A DNA stretch of 35,031 bases from Nostocoides jenkinsii Ben 74 (GTDB lineage Bacteria > Actinomycetota > Actinomycetes > Actinomycetales > Dermatophilaceae): positions 1,127,323-1,162,353 of the forward strand of contig NZ_HF571038.1 of the NCBI RefSeq assembly GCF_001046875.1, read 5' to 3'. Made by a program: the position numbers and the translations under genes. Every line of letters begins with the position of its first letter. Within the stretch, counting starts at the first letter, position 1. The notes beneath the pieces were generated by a model. That model saw nothing but the letters and a program-made list of their open reading frames with translations. It did no database searches and had not been told where the DNA came from. Of this stretch, positions 25,489 to 32,551 are shown piece by piece.

Positions 25489-26860
25489 GTGACCGTACCC
25501 GCACAGGTCAGCAGCCTCATCGTGCGTACCCGCGATGGGGAGAGAATTCTGGAGACCCCCGATCAACTTGTCGTGGGTCGAGATCCGGCGGCCGGATTGA
25601 CGATCGCCGATCCCGGAATTTCCCGACGCCATGTGCGTCTGTTCTTCGACGGCGGCTGGATGGGTGAGGATCTGGGCAGCCTCAACGGGACCTGGATCGG
25701 TGGTCAGCGGATCAGCCGCGCCCTCGTCAGCGGAACCACCCACATTCGCCTCGGGGAGGCCCCGCATGCCCCAACGGTGTCCGTGGTGCCCGGCCAACCG
25801 CAGGTGCATACGTGGGCGGCGACCTCACCGCAGCTGCCCGACCAGCACGCTGCCCGGCACTCGGTGGCGTGGGTCATCGGTCGGGATCCGCGCTGCGACA
25901 TCGTTCTCGATGAGCTGCTGGTCTCCCGACGTCACACGCGCATCAGCCCGCTGGCAGGCGGTGCGCTGGCGGTGGAAGATCTCGCCAGCGCCAATGGCAC
26001 TCTTGCGACGGGGTCCCCGTGGGTCGCGCGATCGTGCGCCCCGGGCAGTTTCTGGGGGTCGGCAGTTGGACGTTGCGCTGGGACGGGCAACTCCTCACCC
26101 GGATCGACAACCGCTCGCGGATCGCGCTCAGCGTCCGTGGCGTCGACTTCCGGCTCCCGTCCGGCAAAGCGCTCTTGGACCGCGTCGACGTCGACTTGGC
26201 GGCGGGGTCGCTAACGGCCGTTGTCGGCCCCTCCGGAGCCGGCAAGTCAACGCTGTTCAGCGTCCTCACCGGCGCTCGAGGCACCACGGCGGGGGCCGTG
26301 ACCTATTAGGGGCTGGATGTTCATCGACATCTCGGGGTGTTGCGGCACCACATCGGTGTGGTCCCGCAAGAGGACCTCATCCATCGCCAACTCACTGCAC
26401 GCCAGGCGTTGCGGTATGCCGCGGAGCTGCGTTTTCCGGCGGACGTCGCGCCGGGTGATCGGTTGGCGCGGGTCGAGGCGACCATCGCAGAGTTGGGCTT
26501 GATCGAGCACGCGGACACGGTCGTCGACCGGCTGTCCGGTGGTCAACGGAAGCGCACTTCCGTCGCCATGGAGTTGTTAACACAACCCTCACTGCTGTTT
26601 CTGGACGAGCCCACCTCAGGCCTTGACCCCGGGCTCGATAAGTCGGTGATGACGACCCTGCGCGAGCTCGCGACGGGTGAGCGCACGGTTGTGGTGATCA
26701 CGCATAGCGTCGCCAACCTCGGGGTGTGCGACAACGTCCTCGTCCTCGCCCCAGGGGGTCTCGTTCTTCGGTCCACCTGAGGACGTTCTGGCCTACTTCG
26801 GGGTGACGGACTACGCCGACGTCTTCTCGCTGGTGGTTCGCGACCCGGAAGCTCGGCAAC
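25489..26860 (+). pseudogene. Decayed FHA-FHA-ABC transporter gene (Rv1747-like)
   Basis: Starts at GTG 25489 with two intact FHA domains (VVGRDP...SRRHVRL...LNGTW and VIGRDP...SRRHTRI...ANGTL). A one-base loss at about 26005 shifts the frame: restoring a T in CTTGCGAC gives NGTLVDGVPVGRAIV. The ATPase part continues to 26306 (Walker A GPSGAGKST), meets an in-frame TAG at 26307, then resumes in the same frame (HHIGVVPQEDLIHRQLTARQ, signature LSGGQRKR, Walker B LLFLDEPTSGLD, His-loop VITHS). A second shift at about 26765 is needed to read FFGPPEDVLAYFGVTDYADV. Homology stops near 26860, so the whole ABC2-type membrane domain is missing. Full-length relatives have about 850 residues. The first FHA pair might still be translated (stop-codon read in frame 1 at about 26214). 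As a transporter it is dead. Confidence 0.88.
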
Positions 26861-27539
26861 GCCACTTCAGGAGGCCCCAGGCGCACGAGGCGCCGAGCAG
26901 ACCGACACACGCTGTCCGCATCGGCGTCGCCCAGGCATCCGCCTCGGGCAGGAGAGCCTGCGCGATCACGATGACCCCGACGGCGGCAAGCACCATGCCG
27001 AGCCCGGGGGAGTCGCGGCCATCGAGACCCGACGTGAGCGGAATGGTGCTGCGCAGGAGTGTGTAGCCGATGATCAGCCCCGCCGGGACGAGCGCGGCCA
27101 GGCAGACCATTCGCAACTGAGGTATCGATGCCTGCACCGGCGTGGCGAGGGCGGCGAAGCCGCCCATGATGGCCACGAGCACCGCGAGAACCGCCGGAAC
27201 ATAGGTCGACGAGCCGTGGTCATGGGACCAGTCGAAGGCCATGCTGAACGCCAGGAGCGCCACCCCGGTGAGTGGCCGGAGGATGCCTAGTGTCGTCATT
27301 GTGGACGAGCCACGCTCGACCATGGTGGGGGGAGCGGGTATCGGGGTGCCCACCCCGCGAGCCATCGTTGCCGCTAAGTTCTGCGCCGGGTGTTCCTGGT
27401 AAGTGACCGGTTGCGGAGCCGGAGGCGCCGATGATACTGCTTCGTTGGGCGGCTCGACCGGTTCAGCCATGGCACCGCAACGCGGACAGAAGGCGACGCG
27501 TGAGGTGAACCCAAAGCCGCATCGCGTGCAAAAGCCCAC
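26811..27539 (-). CDS. Zinc-ribbon polytopic membrane protein
   Basis: 242 residues from GTG 27539, preceded on the minus strand by GAAGAGGG at a good distance. The N-terminus has two Cys pairs of a zinc ribbon (FCTRCG, FCPRCG) followed by a Pro-rich linker and about five hydrophobic segments (for example ILRPLTGVALLAFSMAF and VPAVLAVLVAIMGGFAAL). The last about 17 codons (from about 26860 leftward) lie antisense to the remnant of the FHA-ABC gene, so the natural C-terminus may have been replaced when the sequences were joined. It has the same zinc-ribbon-plus-membrane plan as the protein at 24565. Function is unknown. Confidence 0.75.
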   Translation of the reverse strand: MGFCTRCGFGFTSRVAFCPRCGAMAEPVEPPNEAVSSAPPAPQPVTYQEHPAQNLAATMARGVGTPIPAPPTMVERGSSTMTTLGILRPLTGVALLAFSMAFDWSHDHGSSTYVPAVLAVLVAIMGGFAALATPVQASIPQLRMVCLAALVPAGLIIGYTLLRSTIPLTSGLDGRDSPGLGMVLAAVGVIVIAQALLPEADAWATPMRTACVGLLGASCAWGLLKWRCRASGSRTTSEKTSA

Positions 27540-27750
27540 TGCTGACCCTCTTCCGGTATGCCGCGCGCCACCGACCGGCGGCCGAGGCCTCCATTCTCGG
27601 ATCCCAAGGTGTTGGCGAAATGTCCCTCAGTGCGATGACACCCGCGCCGCTGTCGTCAAAAGGGACGACATGTTCCCGGTGATCCAAGCCCTCTAGCTTC
27701 ATGACAGCGCCGTTCACGACAGCGCCGAATACAAGCGAAAAGGAGGGCTG
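27540..27750. other. Intergenic region between divergent genes
   Basis: 211 bp between the zinc-ribbon gene (minus) and the lipoprotein gene (plus), so both promoters should be here, but I found no convincing -35/-10 pair. GACAGCGCCG occurs twice, at 27703-27712 and 27718-27727, a 15-nt step that could be a regulator site. An open minus-strand reading through this region has no good start. Confidence 0.4.
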
Positions 27751-28191
27751 ATGCGTGCGATTGCCGCGTGCGTAGGGTCCTTGGGATTGGTCAGCGCCCT
27801 GGTCCTCGGCGGATGCTCCTCGCCGAAGACCCCGGAGTCGTTCTGCAAGGTTTATCACGCCGAGAAGGCGGCCTACCTTGAGAAGAACGCGGCGGCGCTG
27901 AAGGACGTGGAGGGTGAGAATGACCAGGGCACCGCAGCACTGAAGTCGTTGCTTGCCCTGGGCACGGCCTTGGGCGACATCGTGGTCCTGATGGACAAGC
28001 TCGCCAAGGCTGCGCCGGACGACATCGAGCCCGACCTTCGCAATATTCACGACCAGTTGCAGAAGCAGTTGGAGAGCGCCGGGGACAACATCGGCAATCC
28101 GCTCCAGGGTTTGGGCAGTTCGTTGGCGTCGGGGTTGATGACGATCGGGTCGTGGCAGCGATTCGACGCCTACGTACGGGACAACTGCTAG
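27751..28191 (+). CDS. Small secreted lipoprotein
   Basis: 146 residues with an excellent ribosome site (AAAAGGAGG, 27738-27745). The signal sequence ends in the lipobox LGGC, with lipidated Cys22. The mature part is largely helical and charged (FCKVYHAEKAAYLEKNAAAL, later IHDQLQKQLESAGDNIGNPL). It has a second Cys near its start and one as the final residue (DNC), which could form a disulfide. It is expected on the outer face of the cytoplasmic membrane. No known family is recognised. It is monocistronic, ending at a strong terminator shared with the opposing PspC gene. Confidence 0.85.
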   Translation: MRAIAACVGSLGLVSALVLGGCSSPKTPESFCKVYHAEKAAYLEKNAAALKDVEGENDQGTAALKSLLALGTALGDIVVLMDKLAKAAPDDIEPDLRNIHDQLQKQLESAGDNIGNPLQGLGSSLASGLMTIGSWQRFDAYVRDNC

Positions 28192-28224
28192 GCACGCGTC
28201 CACGCTGCCAGCGGGCGGACGCGA

Positions 28225-28258
28225 ACCGGCCCCCCGCCTGATCAGGCGAGGGGCCGGT
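28225..28258. terminator. Strong bidirectional terminator hairpin
   Basis: The stem is ACCGGCCCC-C-CGCCT, loop GATC, then AGGCG-A-GGGGCCGGT: 14 base pairs with one mismatch. It lies 33 nt after the lipoprotein stop and 16 nt beyond the PspC-gene stop, between convergent genes. There is no T-tract, as is common in high-GC actinobacteria. Confidence 0.85.
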
Positions 28259-28274
28259 CGGGACATGCCGCGGG

Positions 28275-28796
28275 TTACCAGTGCGGGGCGTCCTGGGGGG
28301 TGGGTTCGGTGTGGCGGCCCCCTGCGGCGCCACTCCGTGCACCGCTTCGGCCGACGCCGAAGCCGTAGTAGGCGGTCGCGCCGACCGCACCGATGACAAG
28401 CCAGCCCAACGGGATGTTGAGGGTCGCGACGACGACGAGGGCGAACAGGACCGCTAGCGCGATCGCCTTGGACTCACCGCCGCGCAGTGCGCGCTCGGCC
28501 GGGAGGCGGCCGGCCGTGTCGGGGGTGAGGAGCCAGGCCCCGAGGTAGAGCGGGACCGCGACGCCGAACACGGCGAGCACGATGGTGCCGATGCGCACGA
28601 CCTTAGGCGCGAGGCCGGTGCGGTCGGCGATCGAGGCGCAGACGCCGGCGACCTTGGCGTTGGTCGTGCTCCGGACGAAGGGGCCGCGGTGAAGGGCGGC
28701 GAGAAGGCGGTCGAGACCGGTCTCGGTGGTGCTTCCCCCCGGGAGGGCGTATGCCGCGTAGGTGGACTGGGTCTGGGTGCTGGTGTTCGTCGTCAT
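28275..28796 (-). CDS. PspC-domain membrane protein
   Basis: 173 residues. After a Thr-rich N-terminus, residues about 30-95 form a PspC domain: FVRSTTNAKVAGVCASIADR, then TGLAPKVVRIGTIVLAVFGV and LYLGAWLLTPD, the usual order in actinobacterial PspC proteins, with one or two helices. Two further hydrophobic segments follow (AIALAVLFALVVVATL and LGWLVIGAVGATAYYGFG), and a Gly/Arg-rich tail. PspC proteins sense envelope stress in proteobacteria and are found near regulators in actinobacteria; here it stands alone. The start has only a weak Shine-Dalgarno site (TGAGAC). Confidence 0.9.
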   Translation of the reverse strand: MTTNTSTQTQSTYAAYALPGGSTTETGLDRLLAALHRGPFVRSTTNAKVAGVCASIADRTGLAPKVVRIGTIVLAVFGVAVPLYLGAWLLTPDTAGRLPAERALRGGESKAIALAVLFALVVVATLNIPLGWLVIGAVGATAYYGFGVGRSGARSGAAGGRHTEPTPQDAPHW

Positions 28797-28911
28797 GTCT
28801 CAACGATGTCCCGGCGTGGGGGTCGTGCGCATCGGGGTGACACCCTGGCCCGACCCCCGAGGCACCCTGACCCCATCCGGGCGCTGACCCCCACCACGCT
28901 GGCTCACCCCG

Positions 28912-28973
28912 CGGACGCAATAACGTGGGCCGGACGCAAAAGCTATTGCGTCCGGCCCACGTTATTGCGTCCG
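28912..28973. repeat. 62-nt perfect inverted repeat with internal 9-mers
   Basis: Two 28-nt arms (28912-28939 and 28946-28973) are perfect complements around the 6-nt loop AAGCTA. Each arm carries CGGACGCAA twice (28912 and 28931 on the left; complement at 28946 and 28965). It begins 4 nt beyond the stop of the 11-mer-repeat protein gene on the minus strand, so it can serve as its terminator. Its length and internal repeats are more like a REP/MITE-type element than a simple terminator. Confidence 0.85.
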
Positions 28974-28977
28974 AGGC

Positions 28978-29901
28978 TCAGTTCAGGCGGTCCTCCGCCT
29001 GCTCTCCGGCGTCCTTGACCGCGTCCGCCGCGGTGTCGGCGGCGTTCTGGGTCGCGTCGGCGACGTTGTCGCCCGCATCGGACAACGCGTCCGAGGCGGC
29101 GTCGGCGGCGTCGGAGATCTCACCGCCAGCCTCGGCAGCCTTGTCGCTGGCAGCGTCCCTGAGGTCAGCGGCCTTGTCGGCGGCGGCGTCCTTGAGGTCG
29201 GCGGCCTTGTCTTTCACCGCATCGGCGGCCTCGGACGCCTTCTCCTTCGCCGCGTCGGCCGCGGCAGCGGCCTTCTCCTTGAGCGTGGCCCCAGCCGGGG
29301 CGTCGCCAAAGGTGGAGCGGCTCGCCGCGGCATACGGGTCGTCGGCGGGAACGGCCCACGGGTCGTTCTGCTGCTGCTTGCTTCGCACGACGAGGTATGC
29401 CGCGGCCGCCCCCGCGAGCCCGAGGGCCACCAGGAGCTTGGTCGAGCGCCCCGACTTCACCTTGGCGTCTCCCTTGAGGACGGCATAGGCGTCGGGGGCC
29501 CGGTGCGCCGCTTCGCTGGCTTGGTCCTTCGCCGCGATCGCGCCGGCTGCGACGGTGGCGATGGCGCCGGCCACCTTGGGCAGCACCTCATCGACCAGGG
29601 TCGACCGGGCGCTCTCCACGTGCGGGGCGGCCGCCTCGACACCGTGCTGCGCCGCGTCCCGCGCGACGGCGGCCTTGTCGCGGGCCACACTCCGGGCGTC
29701 GGCCGAGCGCTCGGCGAGCAGGGCCAACCCGGCGAGCGCCTGCTCGGCGAGGTTGTCGCGGACGTGTCCGGCGCGCTCGCCTGCGGCGCTGGCGTGGTCG
29801 GCGAGGCTGTCGCGTGCGGCGGCCGCCCGCTCGGCGGCGGCGTCGGCGTAGTCGCCGGCAACGGCCTTGGCTTGATCAGTCTTGGACTGCTTGAAGGGCA
29901 T
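28978..29901 (-). CDS. Membrane protein with 11-residue amphipathic repeats (LEA/apolipoprotein-like)
   Basis: 307 residues from ATG 29901, fixed by AAGGAGG (minus strand, 29907-29913); an upstream ATG at 30033 would run through the ppiA promoter region. Residues 1-145 are Ala-rich amphipathic helix with many Arg/Asp/Glu pairs. One membrane helix lies at about 153-174 (LLVALGLAGAAAAYLVV). After a short Pro-rich turn, residues 205-303 are nine consecutive 11-residue units such as DAVKDKAADLK, DAAADKAADLR and DAASDKAAEAG, typical of LEA group 3 and apolipoprotein-like helices that lie on lipid surfaces. A membrane-surface or desiccation/stress role is possible. It is divergent from ppiA. Confidence 0.85.
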   Translation of the reverse strand: MPFKQSKTDQAKAVAGDYADAAAERAAAARDSLADHASAAGERAGHVRDNLAEQALAGLALLAERSADARSVARDKAAVARDAAQHGVEAAAPHVESARSTLVDEVLPKVAGAIATVAAGAIAAKDQASEAAHRAPDAYAVLKGDAKVKSGRSTKLLVALGLAGAAAAYLVVRSKQQQNDPWAVPADDPYAAASRSTFGDAPAGATLKEKAAAAADAAKEKASEAADAVKDKAADLKDAAADKAADLRDAASDKAAEAGGEISDAADAASDALSDAGDNVADATQNAADTAADAVKDAGEQAEDRLN

Positions 29902-29998
29902 GAGAATCCTCCTTGGACGGGTCAACTGGTCCCATCCTGCCTTGATTTCGGTCGCCAGGGAGGCTTCGCGTGCACAGAGACATGTGAGAATTGCCCGC

Positions 29999-30514
29999 AT
30001 GAAGGCGACTTTGCACACCAACCACGGCGACATCGTGGTCGACCTCTTCGACGCTCAAGCCCCGAAGACCGTGGCCAACTTCACCGGTCTGGCGGACGGC
30101 TCGAAGGACTACCAGGACGACGCGGGCCGCACGAGCCCGCAGCCCTACTTCGATGGCCTGACGTTCCACCGGATCATCCCGGGCTTCATGATCCAGGGCG
30201 GTTGCCCGCTGGGTCAGGGCGTCGGCGGTCCGGGCTACACCTTCGATGACGAGATCCACCCCGAGCTGACGTTCAACAAGCCCTATCTGCTGGCGATGGC
30301 CAACGCGGGCAAGCGCTTCGGCAAGGGCACCAACGGCTCCCAGTTCTTCATCACGGTCGAGCCGACCACGTGGCTCCAGGGCAAGCACACGATCTTCGGT
30401 GAGGTCGCCGACGAGGCGAGCCGCCAGGTCGTCGACGCCATCGCGGCGGTGCCAACCGGTCGTGGGGACAAGCCGGTCGAGCCGGTCGTTATCAACTCCG
30501 TCACCCTCGGCTGA
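29999..30514 (+). CDS. ppiA: Cyclophilin-type peptidyl-prolyl cis-trans isomerase
   Basis: 171 residues from ATG 29999. The domain fills the protein: FHRIIPGFMIQGG (56-68) with catalytic Arg58, Phe63 and Gln66, and NGSQFFIT further on. No signal peptide is seen, so it is cytoplasmic and accelerates proline isomerisation during folding. The ORF extends upstream to 29882, but family alignment starts at MKATLHTNHGDIVVDLF. There is no clear Shine-Dalgarno site, so initiation may be leaderless or weak. The ppiA-rhomboid-crgA neighbourhood is standard near oriC in actinobacteria. Confidence 0.97.
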   Translation: MKATLHTNHGDIVVDLFDAQAPKTVANFTGLADGSKDYQDDAGRTSPQPYFDGLTFHRIIPGFMIQGGCPLGQGVGGPGYTFDDEIHPELTFNKPYLLAMANAGKRFGKGTNGSQFFITVEPTTWLQGKHTIFGEVADEASRQVVDAIAAVPTGRGDKPVEPVVINSVTLG

Positions 30515-30560
30515 GCCCCGCGCTTAGCGAAGGCATCACCCATTTAGGAGGCGGCCGGCC

Positions 30561-31406
30561 GTGAGCGAGCCCGCACCATACCCAGCGGGCCCGTCGGATC
30601 GTCCGGCCGGCCCCTCCGTCTGTCCCCGGCATCCCGACCGGGTGGCGTACGTCCGGTGTCAGCGTTGTGCGCGGCCGACCTGCCCGGAGTGCCAGCGCCC
30701 GGCCGCCGTCGGCATCCAGTGCGTCGATTGCGTCGCCTCCGCGGCGCAGACCGCACCCCGCACGCGCACCGTCCTCGGCGGCCGGCCCGGGGGTCCAACG
30801 CCCGTCGTGACGATGACCCTGATCGGCATTTGCGTCGTCCTCTGGATCGCGCAGCAGGTCTCCCCGCGCGTCTTCCAGGAGTTGGCCTTCGCCAACTTCC
30901 TCGGGGACTCCCAACCGTGGCGGTTCCTGACCTCGGCCTTCCTCCACGGCCCGGTTGTCCACATCCTTTTCAACATGCTCGCCCTGTGGATGCTGGGGCC
31001 CTACATCGAGACTCTTCTCGGCCGCGCCCGGTTCCTCGCGCTCTACCTCCTCAGCGCCCTCGGCGGGACCGTCGCCTACCTCTGGATGACCCCGGCCAAC
31101 AGCATGGCGGGACTCGTGGGCGCGTCCGGAGCCGTCTTCGGGCTCTTCGGGGCCCTGATCATCCTGAACCGCGCGCTTGGCTATGGGACACAAGGGATTT
31201 GGGTCAATCTGGCGATCAATGCGGCCTTGCCGCTGTTCTATCCGCAGATTGCCTGGCAAGCCCACGTGGGTGGTTTTCTCACAGGTATGGCGCTCGCCTT
31301 CCTCTATTCCCGCGCGCGTCGCCAGGCGGCTCTCGCCTGGGCGGGAACCGCGGCCGCGGGGGTCGGCTTGGCCATCCTCGCCGCGTCCCGCTACATCGTC
31401 ACCTGA
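30561..31406 (+). CDS. Rhomboid-family intramembrane serine protease
   Basis: 281 residues from GTG 30561, with AGGAGG at 30546-30551. A B-box-like zinc-binding N-terminus (residues 21-57: CPRHP, CQRC, CPEC, CVDC) precedes the rhomboid domain of six or seven helices. Visible features are HGPVVHILFNMLALWMLG, the serine motif GASGAVFG with Ser189, and the histidine in QAHVGG, His235. The catalytic dyad is therefore complete. It cleaves membrane proteins within helices; the substrate is unknown. It lies 46 nt after ppiA and probably shares its transcript. The hairpin at 31413 follows the stop. Confidence 0.95.
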   Translation: MSEPAPYPAGPSDRPAGPSVCPRHPDRVAYVRCQRCARPTCPECQRPAAVGIQCVDCVASAAQTAPRTRTVLGGRPGGPTPVVTMTLIGICVVLWIAQQVSPRVFQELAFANFLGDSQPWRFLTSAFLHGPVVHILFNMLALWMLGPYIETLLGRARFLALYLLSALGGTVAYLWMTPANSMAGLVGASGAVFGLFGALIILNRALGYGTQGIWVNLAINAALPLFYPQIAWQAHVGGFLTGMALAFLYSRARRQAALAWAGTAAAGVGLAILAASRYIVT

Positions 31407-31412
31407 CAGCAG

Positions 31413-31444
31413 TCATCCCCAGGCTTATCCACACCTGGGGATGA
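31413..31444. terminator. Terminator hairpin between convergent rhomboid and crgA genes
   Basis: TCATCCCCAGG and CCTGGGGATGA form an 11-bp perfect stem around the 10-nt loop CTTATCCACA. It starts 6 nt after the rhomboid stop and lies 45 nt beyond the crgA stop. It can end transcription from both sides. There is no T-tract. Confidence 0.7.
31425..31433 (+). promoter_or_regulatory. DnaA-box sequence in the hairpin loop
   Basis: TTATCCACA matches the DnaA box consensus TTATNCACA exactly and occupies the loop of the hairpin. Neighbouring genes are ones usually found near oriC. A single box is not an origin; it could titrate DnaA or be chance. Confidence 0.45.
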
Positions 31445-31489
31445 ATGACACCTCTGTAATTTCGCAGGCAGAGCCGGAGTCGAAGGGGC

Positions 31490-31744
31490 TTATTTCCAGC
31501 GAGTCGTCATCATGAAGCCGGACATCATCAGCGCGAAGCCAACCGCGAGGTTCCAACGGCCGATGGCGGGCACGGGATACGTCTGGTGCGTGATGTAGAA
31601 CGTGACCACCCACGCCAGGCCGAGCAGCATGAGCCCGACCATCACCGGGGCAAACCACGCGGCATTGCCGCTGCTGACCTTTTGGGCGCGCTTCTCGGCC
31701 GGCGCGGTGTAGTTGGCCTTGTCGCGGTTGCGGGACTCGGGCAC
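31490..31744 (-). CDS. crgA: Cell division protein CrgA
   Basis: 84 residues from GTG 31744, with AAGGAGT (minus strand) 6-7 nt upstream. The N-terminus is basic, followed by two membrane helices (AAWFAPVMVGLMLLGLAWVV and WNLAVGFALMMSGFMMTTRW). This layout and length are those of CrgA, which helps recruit septal peptidoglycan synthases to FtsZ rings in actinobacteria. Its position between rhomboid/ppiA and the DUF881/pabA/pknB genes is the conserved one. Residue detail confirms the family: PVPAIGRWNLAVGF is the conserved loop before helix two. Confidence 0.95.
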   Translation of the reverse strand: MPESRNRDKANYTAPAEKRAQKVSSGNAAWFAPVMVGLMLLGLAWVVTFYITHQTYPVPAIGRWNLAVGFALMMSGFMMTTRWK

Positions 31745-31770
31745 GGGTGACTCCTTGGGCGGGGCGAACG

Positions 31771-31785
31771 GACCTAGCCTAGGTC
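31771..31785. promoter_or_regulatory. 15-nt palindrome upstream of crgA
   Basis: GACCTAGCCTAGGTC is a perfect palindrome about one central base. On the minus strand it contains TAGGCT, a good actinobacterial -10 hexamer, about 31 nt upstream of the crgA start. No -35 box was found at the expected distance. It could be a crgA promoter covered by an operator. It overlaps the stop codon of the DUF881 gene. Confidence 0.4.
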
Positions 31786-32551
31786 ACGACCGTGGAACCC
31801 GGGCCGACCCGAGGGTCAGCGCGCCGACATACGCCGGGAAGTCGGTCTCGCCGAGGCGGGTCACGTCATACCCCAGACCCAGCGCCGGGACGTAGGTGCG
31901 GTATTTCGTCACCGCCTCATCCGCATCGAGCGCGCCGATCAACGCATCGGGGTCGCCCAGGGCGGTGATGACGAACGGCGGCGAATAGACCCGGCCTTGG
32001 AGGATCAGGGTGTTGCCGACGCAGCGGACGGCACTCGTGGAGATGATCCGCTGGTCCATCACCATCATCGCCTCGGCCCCGCCGCGCCACAACGCATTGA
32101 CGACCGCCTGCACATCCTGCTGATGGACGACGATGTCGTTGACATTGGCCCAGTCCGGGAGTTGATCCACTGGCATCGGCGAATCGTCCAGCGCCACCGA
32201 CACCGCCGGCCCGCGCATGGCCGTCGCCCCGGCCGCACGGGCGAGGCGTTCTCCGCGTGCGGTGAGGTCGGCGAGCGTCGCATTCACCGGCGCCTCGCGC
32301 GCGCTCAGGTCATCGATCTGGCGCCGGGTCGCGTCGACCTCCGCGGCCAGCCGCACATTCGCCAGGCTCCGGGCGCGGATCAGGTCCGGCACGCCCGTCG
32401 CCTCGGAGCGCAGATCGGTGCCGCGGGCGGCCTGGCTGCTCGCGGTGAACAGCAGCCCGGCCAGCAGGCCGATGACCGGAACCAGGACGCTCCACATCGT
32501 CGGCCGGTCCGCCAGCAGAGCCGGACGACTACCCCGGCGTATGCCGCGCAT
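31784..32551 (-). CDS. DUF881 family protein (YlxW-like)
   Basis: 255 residues from ATG 32551, which shares one base with the upstream stop (TGATG). A basic start, then one membrane helix (about 19-40: MWSVLVPVIGLLAGLLFTAS), then a coiled-coil-like stretch (about 65-110: VRLAAEVDATRRQIDDLSAR) and the DUF881 domain with VNALWRGGAEAMMVMDQRI and GNTLILQGRVYSPPFVITALG. The protein should be anchored in the membrane with its domain outside. DUF881 genes are commonly near crgA and pknB in actinobacteria, which suggests a role in envelope growth, but the biochemical function is unknown. Confidence 0.9.
   Translation of the reverse strand: MRGIRRGSRPALLADRPTMWSVLVPVIGLLAGLLFTASSQAARGTDLRSEATGVPDLIRARSLANVRLAAEVDATRRQIDDLSAREAPVNATLADLTARGERLARAAGATAMRGPAVSVALDDSPMPVDQLPDWANVNDIVVHQQDVQAVVNALWRGGAEAMMVMDQRIISTSAVRCVGNTLILQGRVYSPPFVITALGDPDALIGALDADEAVTKYRTYVPALGLGYDVTRLGETDFPAYVGALTLGSARVPRS

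Noticed and set aside
26803-27066. Plus-strand frame continuing from the ABC remnant
   Set aside because: Only the first about 18 codons belong to the remnant; the rest is antisense to the zinc-ribbon gene.
27540-27702. Possible small minus-strand gene upstream of the zinc-ribbon protein
   Set aside because: The frame stays open, but there is no ribosome site, no recognisable domain, and it would overlap the zinc-ribbon gene's own start.
31425-31433. Origin of replication at the DnaA box
   Set aside because: Only one box is present, with no AT-rich unwinding region or dnaA/dnaN genes nearby.
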